A stretch of DNA of 64,000 bases from Bacillus sp. SM2101 (GTDB lineage Bacteria; Bacillota; Bacilli; Bacillales; SM2101), in contig NZ_JAEUFG010000007.1 in assembly GCF_018588585.1 (NCBI RefSeq), positions 124,001-188,000 of the forward strand, in the 5' to 3' direction. Both the position numbers and the translations under genes were made by a program. Every line of letters begins with the position of its first letter. Position 1 is the stretch's first letter. This document shows positions 45,924-55,470 of this stretch, in pieces. The notes under the pieces are model-generated. The model searched no databases. It was not told where the DNA came from and saw nothing but the letters and a program-made list of their open reading frames with translations.

Positions 45924-46019
45924 AAATTCAATCCTCTCCCTCTATAGTCATTTTAGATACTAGACCAACAGTGAGCTTACATTAATCCACTCAAGTCGAT
46001 CAGAGTAAAGAATGGGATA

Positions 46020-46463
46020 TTAATGCCGCTCTATAATAACCGATTTTCCAATTAATACTTTTTCTTTATCAGCGTTAGAATATGTTGTTTCTATCGTAAT
46101 AAAATTCATATTTCTCTTTGTCGTAGCATGAACAACTTGACTTACTGCTGTTACTACATCCCCAACATAAATCATGCCGACATATTCATATGATTGTTCA
46201 CCGTGTAACACTTTCAAAGCGTCTAAATCAAGTGCGTTTACTAATGAATCAAAGTCAGCACCACCCCACATATCAATAACTGTTGAAAATGTTGGAGGAA
46301 CTGGTATTTTAACATAGCCCTGCTTTCTTGCTTCTTCAGTTGAATAATAAATCGGATTATTATCCCCAATTGCTAAAACAAATTCTTTCACTTTACCTTG
46401 TTCGACAGAAAATGTGTATGGTTCAAACTTCATTCCAACTTTTGTAGATATGTCTTTTAGCAA
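46020..46463 (-). CDS. MaoC-like (FAS1-type N-terminal) dehydratase subunit, His replaced by Tyr
   Basis: 147 residues of the MaoC N-terminal (FAS1-like) dehydratase type. The motif corresponding to GDxNPxH reads GDNNPIYY: the Asp is kept but the catalytic His is Tyr, so it is probably the structural or substrate-binding partner of the next MaoC protein. TTG start with GGAGTGATGA 7-9 bp upstream. In the acyl-CoA operon, 97 bp after the thiolase gene. Confidence 0.88.
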   Translation of the reverse strand: MLKDISTKVGMKFEPYTFSVEQGKVKEFVLAIGDNNPIYYSTEEARKQGYVKIPVPPTFSTVIDMWGGADFDSLVNALDLDALKVLHGEQSYEYVGMIYVGDVVTAVSQVVHATTKRNMNFITIETTYSNADKEKVLIGKSVIIERH

Positions 46464-46560
46464 AACTCATCACTCCTTTATCATTTACTAGTAAACTAGT
46501 AATATTAGTAACTATAAGATCGTGACATTTTATTAAACTGGAATGTACAAAGATATACTT

Positions 46561-47739
46561 TTACGAAGCTTTATACATCGTTACTACAACAGCACCACCT
46601 AATCCAAGATTATGCTGTAAAGCAATATTAGCACCTTCAACTTGTCTTTTGTCTGCTTGACCCCTTAGTTGCCATACGAGCTCTGTACATTGCGCAAGAC
46701 CTGTTGCACCAAGTGGATGCCCCTTTGACATTAATCCTCCAGAAGGATTAATAACATATTTCCCACCATATGTGTTATCCTCATCGTTAATGAACTTTTC
46801 TGCTTCACCTTCTTGACAAAGCCCCAGACCTTCGTAAGTAAGTATTTCATTAGGTGTAAAACAATCATGCAATTCAACTACATGGACTTCCTCTGGTCCA
46901 ATTCCAGCTTGTTCATATAATTGTTTTGCCGCACGCTTTGTCATGTCTGCTCCAACTAGATTGATTGGGTCTTGAAAGGTTGAAATTGTATCTGTTGCCA
47001 TCGTTTGTGACACGATTTCAACAGCATTACCAATTCCTTTTTTCCTCGCAAAATTCTCAGTACAAACAATGACAGCGGCTGCACCACAAGATGGTGGACA
47101 AACACATAATCTTGTTAAATGCTCTGGATAAACGACTGGGGAGTTTAATACTTCATCAACTGTTAGTTTTGTATCAAAAATGGAATAAGGATTATTTACA
47201 GCATGACTTCTTGTCTTTACAGCGACCTTAGCAAAAACATCTGGGTTAGCACCGTATCTACGTAAGTATTCGTTTCCAGCCTCACCAAAAATGCGCAAAG
47301 TTAACGGGAACCCTTTAGTTTGTGGAGTTAATTCATCTAATTTATCTTGAAACAGATCAAGGGGTGATGTACGGTCATTCCATACAGATTGCAATGCACC
47401 AGGTTTCATTTCTTCAAAACCGAATGCAAGAACACACTCAGCTGACCCTGACTCAACAGCTTGACGTGCTAAAAAAAGCGCTGTTGATCCACTTGAACAA
47501 TTGTTATTTACATTTACGACTGGAATACCAGTCATTCCTACTTTATAGATTGCAGCTTGACCAGAAGTGCTTTCGCCATAAACATAACTTGCAAAAGCTT
47601 GTTGTACTTCGTCAATGCCTATTCCAGCATCCTTTAATGCCCCACTAATCGCTTTTGCAGCCATATCCTCATACGGATCATTTTTACCTGGTTTAGCGAA
47701 CTTCACCATATCAGCTCCAATTATTCTTGCTTTGCTCAT
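46561..47739 (-). CDS. Thiolase-fold protein, SCP2/lipid-transfer type
   Basis: 392 residues. Nucleophile Cys in VNNNCSSGSTALFLA; the HDCF box in ELHDCFTPNE, typical of SCP-x/SCP2 thiolases rather than the ordinary NEAFA box of FadA; the C-terminal GHPLGATG block is normal but the usual CxG Cys is not obvious (LGLGGAVVV). SCP2 thiolases cleave 3-ketoacyl-CoAs with methyl branches or bulky ends; related Ltp proteins are aldolases. The ATG at 47739 follows GGGAGG. Operon position between the CaiB-family and MaoC genes supports a role in branched acyl-CoA breakdown. Confidence 0.88.
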   Translation of the reverse strand: MSKARIIGADMVKFAKPGKNDPYEDMAAKAISGALKDAGIGIDEVQQAFASYVYGESTSGQAAIYKVGMTGIPVVNVNNNCSSGSTALFLARQAVESGSAECVLAFGFEEMKPGALQSVWNDRTSPLDLFQDKLDELTPQTKGFPLTLRIFGEAGNEYLRRYGANPDVFAKVAVKTRSHAVNNPYSIFDTKLTVDEVLNSPVVYPEHLTRLCVCPPSCGAAAVIVCTENFARKKGIGNAVEIVSQTMATDTISTFQDPINLVGADMTKRAAKQLYEQAGIGPEEVHVVELHDCFTPNEILTYEGLGLCQEGEAEKFINDEDNTYGGKYVINPSGGLMSKGHPLGATGLAQCTELVWQLRGQADKRQVEGANIALQHNLGLGGAVVVTMYKAS

Positions 47740-47778
47740 ATTACCATAACCTCCCATGAATTCCTGTTAATGTTTACT

Positions 47779-48957
47779 TCACCCGATAATTCCATCTTTC
47801 TTATAAGAGCTTATTTGACCTTTCTTCAATCCTAATTCTTCCAATACTTCATCAGTATGATAACCTAACTCGCTACCTACATGACTGTATGATGGTTGAA
47901 ATGAAGAAAACTTAATAGGACAAGCAAGTTGCTTTTGACTTCCTCCTTCATCCTTCGGTACGTCAGCTATCATATTACGCGCTTTTATTTGTGGATGATG
48001 AACGGCTTCAGAAAAATGAAGAACAGGCTCTATACAAGCATCGAATTTATTAAATATTGATATCCACTCTTCGTAGGTTTTCAATCGAAATATATACTTT
48101 AATTTGTCTTTAAACAATTCCATATCCTCTTTACTCATGCTTAAACTAAGAGATAACAATTCCTCAGCTCCGACAGCTTCGCAAAGTTGCTTTCTAAAGT
48201 TCGGTTCAAGGCTTCCAACAGAAAAGTAACGTCCATCTTTAGTCTCGTAGTAATCGTAGAAAGTTCCACCATTTAGCATTAATGCTTCTGCTTCTGGCTC
48301 TACTTCACTTGCTAGGTACCCAGCACCAGAAATCCCATTCAAAGCAAATGCTGCATCTGTCATGCTTACATCAATTGACTGCCCTTGACCTGTTAATTGT
48401 CGGTGATATGCTGCAGCTAATATAGCAATAACAGTATGATGGGATCCTCCTGCTACGTCTGCTATTTGAATCCCATAAGGGGTTGGAACGGACCCCTTTC
48501 TAGCTGAATAGCTAGTAACTCCTGATATGGACAAATAGTTATTATCGTGTCCTGCTCTATTACGATACGGCCCTGTTTGCCCGTACCCTGTTAATGAGCA
48601 ATATATTAACTCAGGGTTAATTTGTTTTAGCTCATTATAACCAAGGCCCAATCTATCCATGACACCTGGTCGAAATTGTTCTAACACTATGTCGTATTTA
48701 TGAATTAACTTTTTTACTATATCTATTGATTCTTCTCTCTTTAAGTCTAGAGCAATAGCACGCTTTGAACGATTCAAGTATTGATGTGCTACTGAATCTT
48801 CGCCATCGATAGGTGGTGTCATGCGTAACAAATCTGGCCTTGATGGAGATTCAACTCTTAAAATATTTGCACCTAAATCTGCTAAAAACATCGTCGCATA
48901 TGGTCCTGGTAGCAGCCCAGAAAAATCAAGAATATTTAGCGAAGATAAAAGAGACAT
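47779..48957 (-). CDS. CaiB/BaiF CoA-transferase family protein, alpha-methylacyl-CoA racemase-like
   Basis: 392 residues. The family start LNILDFSGLLPGPYATMFLADLGA is present. Residues matching the acid/base pair of alpha-methylacyl-CoA racemase are seen: RAGHDNNYLSISGV (His), IQIADVAGG (Asp), and VGSLEPNFRKQL, which corresponds to the conserved GALEPQF region of that enzyme. A racemase would convert 2R- to 2S-methyl acyl-CoAs. A class III CoA-transferase cannot be excluded. Lies 22 bp after the ligase gene. Confidence 0.85.
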   Translation of the reverse strand: MSLLSSLNILDFSGLLPGPYATMFLADLGANILRVESPSRPDLLRMTPPIDGEDSVAHQYLNRSKRAIALDLKREESIDIVKKLIHKYDIVLEQFRPGVMDRLGLGYNELKQINPELIYCSLTGYGQTGPYRNRAGHDNNYLSISGVTSYSARKGSVPTPYGIQIADVAGGSHHTVIAILAAAYHRQLTGQGQSIDVSMTDAAFALNGISGAGYLASEVEPEAEALMLNGGTFYDYYETKDGRYFSVGSLEPNFRKQLCEAVGAEELLSLSLSMSKEDMELFKDKLKYIFRLKTYEEWISIFNKFDACIEPVLHFSEAVHHPQIKARNMIADVPKDEGGSQKQLACPIKFSSFQPSYSHVGSELGYHTDEVLEELGLKKGQISSYKKDGIIG

Positions 48958-48979
48958 ATGAATTCACCGCTCTTTCACA

Positions 48980-50503
48980 TTATTTCACTTTATTAAATTG
49001 TTCCCGAAGTTTATATTTCATTATTTTCCCTGAAGCATTTCGAGGGAGTTGATCGACAAATAGTACCTTTCTCGGTACTTTATACCCAGCTAGATGTTGC
49101 CGAAGAAAATTTATTAGTTCTTCTTCATCAGCTTTTTGTTGGTGTAAAACGACGACAGCGGTTACAATTTCTCCCCAAGTCGTATCAGGAATACCAATAA
49201 TTGCAGCTTCCATAACAGCAGGATGTTGGTATAAACAATTTTCTACTTCAATTGAATAGACATTTTCACCGCCTGATATAATCATATCTTTCTTACGGTC
49301 TACTAGTTTAATAAAACCATGTTCATCCTTCACTGCTAAATCCCCGGTAAATAACCAGCCTTCACGTAATGCATCTTGAGTTTCCTTTTCCTTTCGGTAA
49401 TATTCTTTCATAATCGTTTCACCGCGAAGAATAAATTCACCTACTTCACCAGGTACTACGTCCTTACCTTGTTCGTTGACAACCCTTGCTTCAGTTAACA
49501 ATGTTGGATCCTTCCCTGAAGCACCCAAATTCTCTTTATGATCTTCCGGTGTTAGAAAAATTCCAGCCGGTCCACCTTCAGACAATCCACATAAATTATA
49601 AAATTGATCAGTTTGAAATAATTCCATACTTTTTTTCACGAGTTCTGGTGCCATTGGTGCTGCACCGTATGAGCACTTTTTAATAGAACTCAAATTGTAT
49701 TCCTTTGCATTTGGTACGTGCAATAAAAAGTTATACATCGTTGGTACTCCAAAATATTGCGTAATTTCATATTTTTCAATTGCTCTCAGTACTTCGACAG
49801 GATTAAATTCTTTATGAATGACATGTGATGCACCCACACTAATACCAGGAATGAGAAATAAACCTAATTGAGCACTATGAAAAAGAGGTGCAACATGTAA
49901 TAGTTTTTCAAATGAAGCTAAACCAGTTGTCCCGATTGATGCAATGACGAGGTTTAATACTCGTTTATGATCAAATAAAGCACCTTTTGGGTAGCCTGTC
50001 GTTCCAGACGTATATAAAATATGCAAATCATCCTCTTCTATAACTTCTACCTCTGGTTCCGAAATGTTTTCAGATACTACTTCCTTGATTGAAAGATGTT
50101 CAGGTCTGTTTGGACGAGTTACTGCTATTACTTGCCTTATTGAATGAACATCTTGTTTTGCTTCATAAATAATGTCATCAAACTCTTGATCATATATCAC
50201 AACAACACTATCTGATTGGTGCAAAATATAATTTAATTCACGTGCCATGAGACGAAAATTAAGCGGAACGACTACAGCACCTATTTTCGCAGCAGCAAAA
50301 TAGCTAATTACGAAATAATCTGAATTCTTAAGTAATAGAGCGACTTTTTCACCCTTTGTTACTCCTACTTTTAGAAGACCGTGCGCAAGTTGATTTACAA
50401 CTTGGTTTAACTGTTTGTACGTATACTCTCTGTCCTCAAATATCACAGCCCATTTTTCTGGATGCCTTCTTGCATTGATCGCGAGACAACTTCCAATATT
50501 CAA
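48980..50503 (-). CDS. Acyl-CoA ligase (AMP-binding, FadD-like)
   Basis: 507 residues. P-loop-like ILYTSGTTGYPKGALFDH, then YGAAPMAPELV, the GEFILRGE region, WLFTGDLAVKDEHGFI, and the C-terminal RNASGKIMKYKLRE with the catalytic Lys. It activates a carboxylic acid to its CoA thioester, the entry step of the operon. Medium- or long-chain, branched or aromatic acids are all possible. TTG start (TTGAATATTGG) with AGGGGGA 5-6 bp upstream. First gene of the operon; the sigma-54 promoter lies about 470 bp upstream, with repeat copy 7 in the leader. Confidence 0.92.
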   Translation of the reverse strand: MNIGSCLAINARRHPEKWAVIFEDREYTYKQLNQVVNQLAHGLLKVGVTKGEKVALLLKNSDYFVISYFAAAKIGAVVVPLNFRLMARELNYILHQSDSVVVIYDQEFDDIIYEAKQDVHSIRQVIAVTRPNRPEHLSIKEVVSENISEPEVEVIEEDDLHILYTSGTTGYPKGALFDHKRVLNLVIASIGTTGLASFEKLLHVAPLFHSAQLGLFLIPGISVGASHVIHKEFNPVEVLRAIEKYEITQYFGVPTMYNFLLHVPNAKEYNLSSIKKCSYGAAPMAPELVKKSMELFQTDQFYNLCGLSEGGPAGIFLTPEDHKENLGASGKDPTLLTEARVVNEQGKDVVPGEVGEFILRGETIMKEYYRKEKETQDALREGWLFTGDLAVKDEHGFIKLVDRKKDMIISGGENVYSIEVENCLYQHPAVMEAAIIGIPDTTWGEIVTAVVVLHQQKADEEELINFLRQHLAGYKVPRKVLFVDQLPRNASGKIMKYKLREQFNKVK

Positions 50504-50685
50504 ATTGATCCCCCTATATTATTTTACGTGACCAATATCGTGTACAATATCTCTGAGAACAACTATTAAACGAACTTTAAGTCTTTTAGTATTACAATCT
50601 TTCAATGTGAGTGGTCAGACACAGCGCTAAAAATTCATTCCTTTCCACATATAACATACAATTACAGAAATTGTTCATTAATTAC

Positions 50686-50825
50686 GGCTCTACTCGTAAC
50701 CTATGTTGATATTGAGACTAATTTAGAAAGGCTATTAATAATTTTATGGTAATTGACCTCATTATAAATGAGAAAAGGTAGTATCTAGTTCTTAGTACAA
50801 TATGAACCACCAATGCGAAAACAGC
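50686..50825 (+). repeat. Dispersed intergenic repeat, copy 7 (140 bp)
   Basis: Left end GGCTCTACTCGTAACCTATG then TTGATATTGAGAC, sharing the extra TATTGAGACTA with copy 6; right end CAATGCGAAAACAGC. It lies in the transcribed leader of the acyl-CoA operon, in opposite orientation to transcription. Confidence 0.75.
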
Positions 50826-50967
50826 GTTAGTCAAAGTTCACAATAAGCTAATTACATAACATGTGGGTTCCTCTGATTACTTTTTTTAAAAATAGCACAG
50901 CTTATTAAGTTTTTTAACTCCCTCCTTCTGCACTCTCATGAAACAAATACTCTTTCGTAATTTAAGA

Positions 50968-50984
50968 AGCAAGTTCTGTGCCAA
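50968..50984 (-). promoter_or_regulatory. Sigma-54 (-24/-12) promoter of the acyl-CoA operon
   Basis: Minus strand TTGGCACAGAACTTGCT: complete match to TGGCACR-N4-TTGCW, GG and GC 12 bp apart. Start of transcription expected near 50957. The adjacent upstream gene encodes a sigma-54 activator. Confidence 0.9.
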
Positions 50985-51170
50985 ATAGTTAATAGTTATA
51001 TAGTTATTTAGTAACTTTATACGTATACACATGAATACTCATTTGCAAATTCAAACAACACTGATTATTACAGCTAGGTATTTACAATGCTTATGTATAT
51101 TATTAATACAATTGTTTAGATTGACTGTCTTAAATTAAGACAAACATAACCAATATTAAGGAAACACTTT

Positions 51171-53240
51171 TTACATAAGCTGATATTTTTCAAGTTTTTT
51201 ATATAGTAGAGAGCGACTTATACCTAGCATTTTTGCAGCTTTTGTTTTATTACCTTCTACTTTTTCCATCATTTCTTTAATAACTCTCATTTCTGCTTCA
51301 TCCAATAATGCTTGTTTGTTCATGGAATTTTCCATTTTTGTAGAATGTATCTTTACTTTATTTAGTAAATAATCAGGTAAATCATGAGCTTCAATTTTCC
51401 CATGCTCTGCAAAAACCATACCTCTTTCTATTACATTGCGAAGTTCACGTATATTTCCAGGCCAATCGTATGACAACATAACCTTTTTGGCATCATCATC
51501 GATCCCCGTTATACTCGTGCCATTTATTTGATTGAGATCATCTATAAAAGCATCACTTAAAATTAATATATCTCCCTGCCGCTTCCTTAAGGGAGGTACT
51601 TCAAATGAAATGACATTAAGTCGATAATATAAATCTTCTCTAAATTTTCCACTTTCTACCATGTTTTCTAAGGGCCGGTTTGTCGCTGCAATAATTCTAA
51701 CATTTACTTGAACCCTCTCATTTCCTCCAACTCTATAAAACTCTTTCTCTTGTAATACCCTTAATAGTTTTGCTTGAAGCTGCAAAGACATATCACCGAC
51801 TTCATCCAAAAACAGCGTACCCTCATTTGCATGATCGAATTTTCCGTATTTCCCCTTTTGTTTAGCGCCAGTAAAAGCCCCAGCTTCATAACCAAAAAAC
51901 TCAGATTCCAGCAAATGCTCAGGTATCGCAGCACAATTCACTGTAACAAAAGGACCATTACTAGTCATACTGACACTATGAATAGCATGAGCAAAAAGTT
52001 CCTTTCCTGTCCCACTTTCTCCTCGAACTAAAATAGTAGATTTCCCCTTAGCAGCTTTCCTAACACTTCTAATTAACTTTTCCATATTAGCACTTCTTGT
52101 AATGATGTGATCAAATGAATACCTAGATGTTTCAGTTACATGATTACTTATGCTAACTGTTTTATTTTCCTGGTCGATTTTCCTGAATTGTTCTTGGACT
52201 TCCTTTAGTTGACGAAAGCTGATTTTACCAATTGCCCCAATAATCATGTTGTCTTGATAAACAGGAATACGATGAAGCATGTATTTAATACCTTTGATCT
52301 TCATAACCTTACTTACAGTAGCAACACCTGTCTTCATAACCTCTTGCAAATTGAAATGAGGAAGAATTTGATCAACATGTTGATTTTTTATATGATGTGA
52401 GTCCAACTCAAATAAATCACATAACATCGAATTGAAAAAAACAATTTTTGCTTCCTCATTTATCATCAATATTCCATCATAGGCATTATCAATCGCTGTT
52501 TCTACTAATCTTTTAAGTTTTTTTACAGTCTCTAATTCTTGAGCTATTTGTTCAAGTTCAGTTACATTTTGAAATAAAGCGATGTATCCCTTTTTTCCAT
52601 TAACTAAGTTGTATGTCGAAACTCTCACAATCGTGTGGTGATGATTGAATGTCATTCTTTTCGGTAGCTTTTTTTCCAAGTCATTTAAATAATGTTTTGG
52701 GAGGTAATTTGTGACGTCTTCATGAAGTACATCTTGTTCATTAAGATCAAAAATGGTACAGAGCTGTTCATTTACATATGAAATATATCCGTTCTCATCA
52801 GTCATGCATGCACCTAATTGAGATGTTTCTAATATCTTTTCTAATTGATTCGTTAAATATTGTGACGATTGTAAAAAAGTCACTACTAAATCTGTTTTTG
52901 TTACGAGACCAACTACTTTACTACTCTCATCTATTACGACTGCAGTACCTACTTTGCTTTCTAAAGTAAGTGGATGTAATTTTTCGTACGGTGTATTAGT
53001 CGGCAGCACATATACTTCTTTGCGAATAAAATCTCCTATTGAGCTAGAAAGATTAGTATGATTTAATAATTGTTTATATAGAATGCTCCTCGTAAAAACA
53101 CCAACTAATTTCTGATTATTATCACATACAGGAATCGTATTCCATTTGAGCCTTCTCATTATATCAATTGCTTCAGAAATTGAACTATGCTCATAAAGAA
53201 ACTCTTCTACTTTTGTCATAATATCTGTTACTCTTAACAT
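51171..53240 (-). CDS. Sigma-54-dependent activator with CBS and PAS sensory domains
   Basis: 689 residues. Two CBS motifs (about 1-125; nucleotide- or ligand-binding pair), PAS domain 1 (about 135-230, MTDENGYISYVNEQLC), PAS domain 2 (about 245-345, DGILMINEEAKIVFFN), then the AAA+ core with Walker A GESGTGKE (407-414), the GAFTGA loop (454-459) and Walker B GTLFLDEVGD. It ends in a Fis-type HTH (EGNKTKAAKMLGISRSLLYK). Architecture resembles other Gram-positive activators of catabolic operons (e.g. RocR- and BkdR-type). The CBS pair may read adenylate charge or an acyl-CoA-related nucleotide. It is upstream of, and in the same direction as, the acyl-CoA operon with its own sigma-54 promoter. 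Confidence 0.93.
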   Translation of the reverse strand: MLRVTDIMTKVEEFLYEHSSISEAIDIMRRLKWNTIPVCDNNQKLVGVFTRSILYKQLLNHTNLSSSIGDFIRKEVYVLPTNTPYEKLHPLTLESKVGTAVVIDESSKVVGLVTKTDLVVTFLQSSQYLTNQLEKILETSQLGACMTDENGYISYVNEQLCTIFDLNEQDVLHEDVTNYLPKHYLNDLEKKLPKRMTFNHHHTIVRVSTYNLVNGKKGYIALFQNVTELEQIAQELETVKKLKRLVETAIDNAYDGILMINEEAKIVFFNSMLCDLFELDSHHIKNQHVDQILPHFNLQEVMKTGVATVSKVMKIKGIKYMLHRIPVYQDNMIIGAIGKISFRQLKEVQEQFRKIDQENKTVSISNHVTETSRYSFDHIITRSANMEKLIRSVRKAAKGKSTILVRGESGTGKELFAHAIHSVSMTSNGPFVTVNCAAIPEHLLESEFFGYEAGAFTGAKQKGKYGKFDHANEGTLFLDEVGDMSLQLQAKLLRVLQEKEFYRVGGNERVQVNVRIIAATNRPLENMVESGKFREDLYYRLNVISFEVPPLRKRQGDILILSDAFIDDLNQINGTSITGIDDDAKKVMLSYDWPGNIRELRNVIERGMVFAEHGKIEAHDLPDYLLNKVKIHSTKMENSMNKQALLDEAEMRVIKEMMEKVEGNKTKAAKMLGISRSLLYKKLEKYQLM

Positions 53241-53531
53241 TCATTCACCTTCTAACTCTATTAATACCAAAACCTATTGTTACGTTTTTCGATAAGTATT
53301 GGCAATTTTCCTCTAATCACATACATCAATTGTATACATCTAGTCACCAGTTATTACAATATATTAAAAAGTTTTATAAATATATTTATCATTTTATTTA
53401 ATAATTAAAGAATTTTAGCGAAAAAAGATGATTTTTGCTAGTTTTTCAGCTATTAGCAATGTTATTCATAGTTTATAGAAAATTCATAATTATATAATAT
53501 ATTAATTATAAAACTAAAGGAGGTTTTTATA

Positions 53532-54995
53532 TTGAAAAAAAACATGAAATCATTATTACTTACAATGATTGTTGTACTTTTAGTTATCCCCATTATAAAA
53601 ACTAGCAATATTGCAAGTGCAGCAAACGACAATTCAAATTGGATGGAGCAAGTTAGTATGGCAAACCCTGAGTTTGGGGAAAGAACATTACGTGAGGTTA
53701 TTTTACCAGGAACGCATGATTCTGGGACAGCCACTATGGATGATGCGAATGATCCAAGAGATCCGGGTCCAGATTTTTGGGATCTTAAGAACTTGTTACA
53801 AAACGGAGCTGCACAAGCAGGAAAGTCTATCGTTGCTGACTGGTCACAAACACAAGGGCTTACTATTGAGCAACAATTAAATGAAGGGATTCGTTATTTT
53901 GATTTACGTGTTGCACCTAATGTATGGCAACCGGTATTTGATGACTATCAAATACAAGAAACTAACTTACGCACTCTTCATGGCTTATACGGTGAGTCTG
54001 TAGATGAAATACTTGCTGCATCAAAAAGATTCATAGAAAATAATGAAAAGGAAATCATAATCTTAGACTTCCAGCACTTTTACGAAATGACTCAAAAAAG
54101 CTACGATTACTTAAATAACCTACTCATAAATACGTTCGGAGAATTATTAATTCCTTCATCATATGGGGTCCATGTACCTTTAGAACAACTTTGGAACGAA
54201 AATAAACGTGTCATTGTCTTATATGGTACTGATCATCAACGATATACGAATACATTAGATATAAGGGCTCTCTATGATGATGAATTTAACAATTGGTTGT
54301 GGGATCGAAAATCTAGTATGCAATCGGATTGGGCAAATACAACCGATGTAGAGATCCTTAAAGAAAAGCTTAATGAAAGTATAGAGTCGGCAAGCCAAAA
54401 CAAGCTTTTTGTACTTCAAGGTGTGTTAACGGCCGATGAAGATGTTATTGTTGATGCAGTTCTAGGTGGTTTTGATCCATTTTCTGCAACAGGAGTTAAT
54501 TCGTTACATGATCTAGTCAGGCTTGCCAACAATGAAATTCCTAGCTTAGTACAAAATGAATGGTCTAGTAAACCATTAAACATCATCATGTTGGATTGGT
54601 TTCACGAAACAGAAATCGTAGATATAATTAAAAGCATGAATGAAGGAAGCACGTTTGATGGGCCTAATAAAGAAGATTTAACGCTGATTGGGACTATTTC
54701 ATCTGAAGGTGGACCACAATCTGGTCAAAAACACCGTTCTAGTAACAATTTCACCACAACTAATATACCAGCTGGTACAAAACAATTATATTGGGAGATA
54801 GTTGGCAATGCTAACGCACAGTCGATTAGCTTCAGTGTGAAAGAAGATGTTGCCATTTGGACTGACCCTATCGTTTTTAACTCATTAAAAAATGGTTCCT
54901 ACACTGAAGTAGTAAAAAATGATTCTTTATATATTGCTGACCCATTAAGTACATCAGGTCAATCATTTACCGTTAATATATATGCTGTTAAATAA
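53532..54995 (+). CDS. Secreted phosphatidylinositol-specific phospholipase C-like (PLC-X) protein
   Basis: 487 residues, exported: signal peptide up to about SNIASAA. PLC-X-type domain (about residues 45-370) with the first catalytic His in VILPGTHDSGTA, GIRYFDLRVAP, and the second His in RTLHGLYGES. Closest to PLCXD/eukaryote-like bacterial PI-PLCs rather than to the classical 300-residue B. cereus enzyme. The C-terminal 100 residues (ISFSVKEDVAIW, QSFTVNIYAVK) form a separate beta-rich domain. TTG start, AAAGGAGG 9 bp upstream. It stands alone. Activity on PI or GPI-type lipids is inferred. Confidence 0.88.
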   Translation: MKKNMKSLLLTMIVVLLVIPIIKTSNIASAANDNSNWMEQVSMANPEFGERTLREVILPGTHDSGTATMDDANDPRDPGPDFWDLKNLLQNGAAQAGKSIVADWSQTQGLTIEQQLNEGIRYFDLRVAPNVWQPVFDDYQIQETNLRTLHGLYGESVDEILAASKRFIENNEKEIIILDFQHFYEMTQKSYDYLNNLLINTFGELLIPSSYGVHVPLEQLWNENKRVIVLYGTDHQRYTNTLDIRALYDDEFNNWLWDRKSSMQSDWANTTDVEILKEKLNESIESASQNKLFVLQGVLTADEDVIVDAVLGGFDPFSATGVNSLHDLVRLANNEIPSLVQNEWSSKPLNIIMLDWFHETEIVDIIKSMNEGSTFDGPNKEDLTLIGTISSEGGPQSGQKHRSSNNFTTTNIPAGTKQLYWEIVGNANAQSISFSVKEDVAIWTDPIVFNSLKNGSYTEVVKNDSLYIADPLSTSGQSFTVNIYAVK

Positions 54996-55352
54996 ATCAA
55001 TTCCCAAAGTTTTCAAGAGAAGAATTGATTCATGGCTTAAAATATGCATTTCACCTAAGACAACTACACAAGCTGATCAATTTTGCTCGCATAAGATATA
55101 CTAATCCACTTGTAAATCCGGCCTCCCTACTTAAACAAACACCTCACCTGTGATAGTAGGGAGGTTACATACGTATACAGGAGTAAAAATTGAATGTTTA
55201 AGATAAAAGTTATTGTTATAAAATTTTAAGGATAAACTGTTTATGTATACCCATCGTACCTTAAAAATAAATTCTAACATCTCAGTCACTTTCATATAGT
55301 AATCTTTAAATTGGAAATTCGAACATGAACATTTCGTACTACTTTCCACTAA

Positions 55353-55380
55353 GGCTTTATTCGTTAGCTTTGTTGTTCCA
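55353..55380 (+). repeat. Solo left end of the dispersed repeat
   Basis: GGCTTTATTCGTTAGCTTTG then TTGTTCCA. No matching right end before copy 8, so it is a truncated element. Confidence 0.5.
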
Positions 55381-55470
55381 ACAAAAACACCATAGGTATA
55401 TTGCTGAATTCTGCTGATTCTTTTAATGAGAGGAAACATCCTAGGGAACTTTTATTCATACGATTAATAA

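Larger units (their letters stand above)
50504..51170. other. Leader and control region of the acyl-CoA operon
   Basis: Contains the sigma-54 promoter (50968-50984), then repeat copy 7 (50686-50825) inside the predicted leader of about 450 nt. Enhancer sites for the activator are expected further upstream (51000-51170 or within its gene) but no clear dyad was found. AT-rich otherwise, no gene. Confidence 0.55.

Noticed and set aside
55131-55439. 102-codon minus-strand frame
   Set aside because: Overlaps the solo repeat end, has low-complexity AT-driven content and no ribosome binding site.
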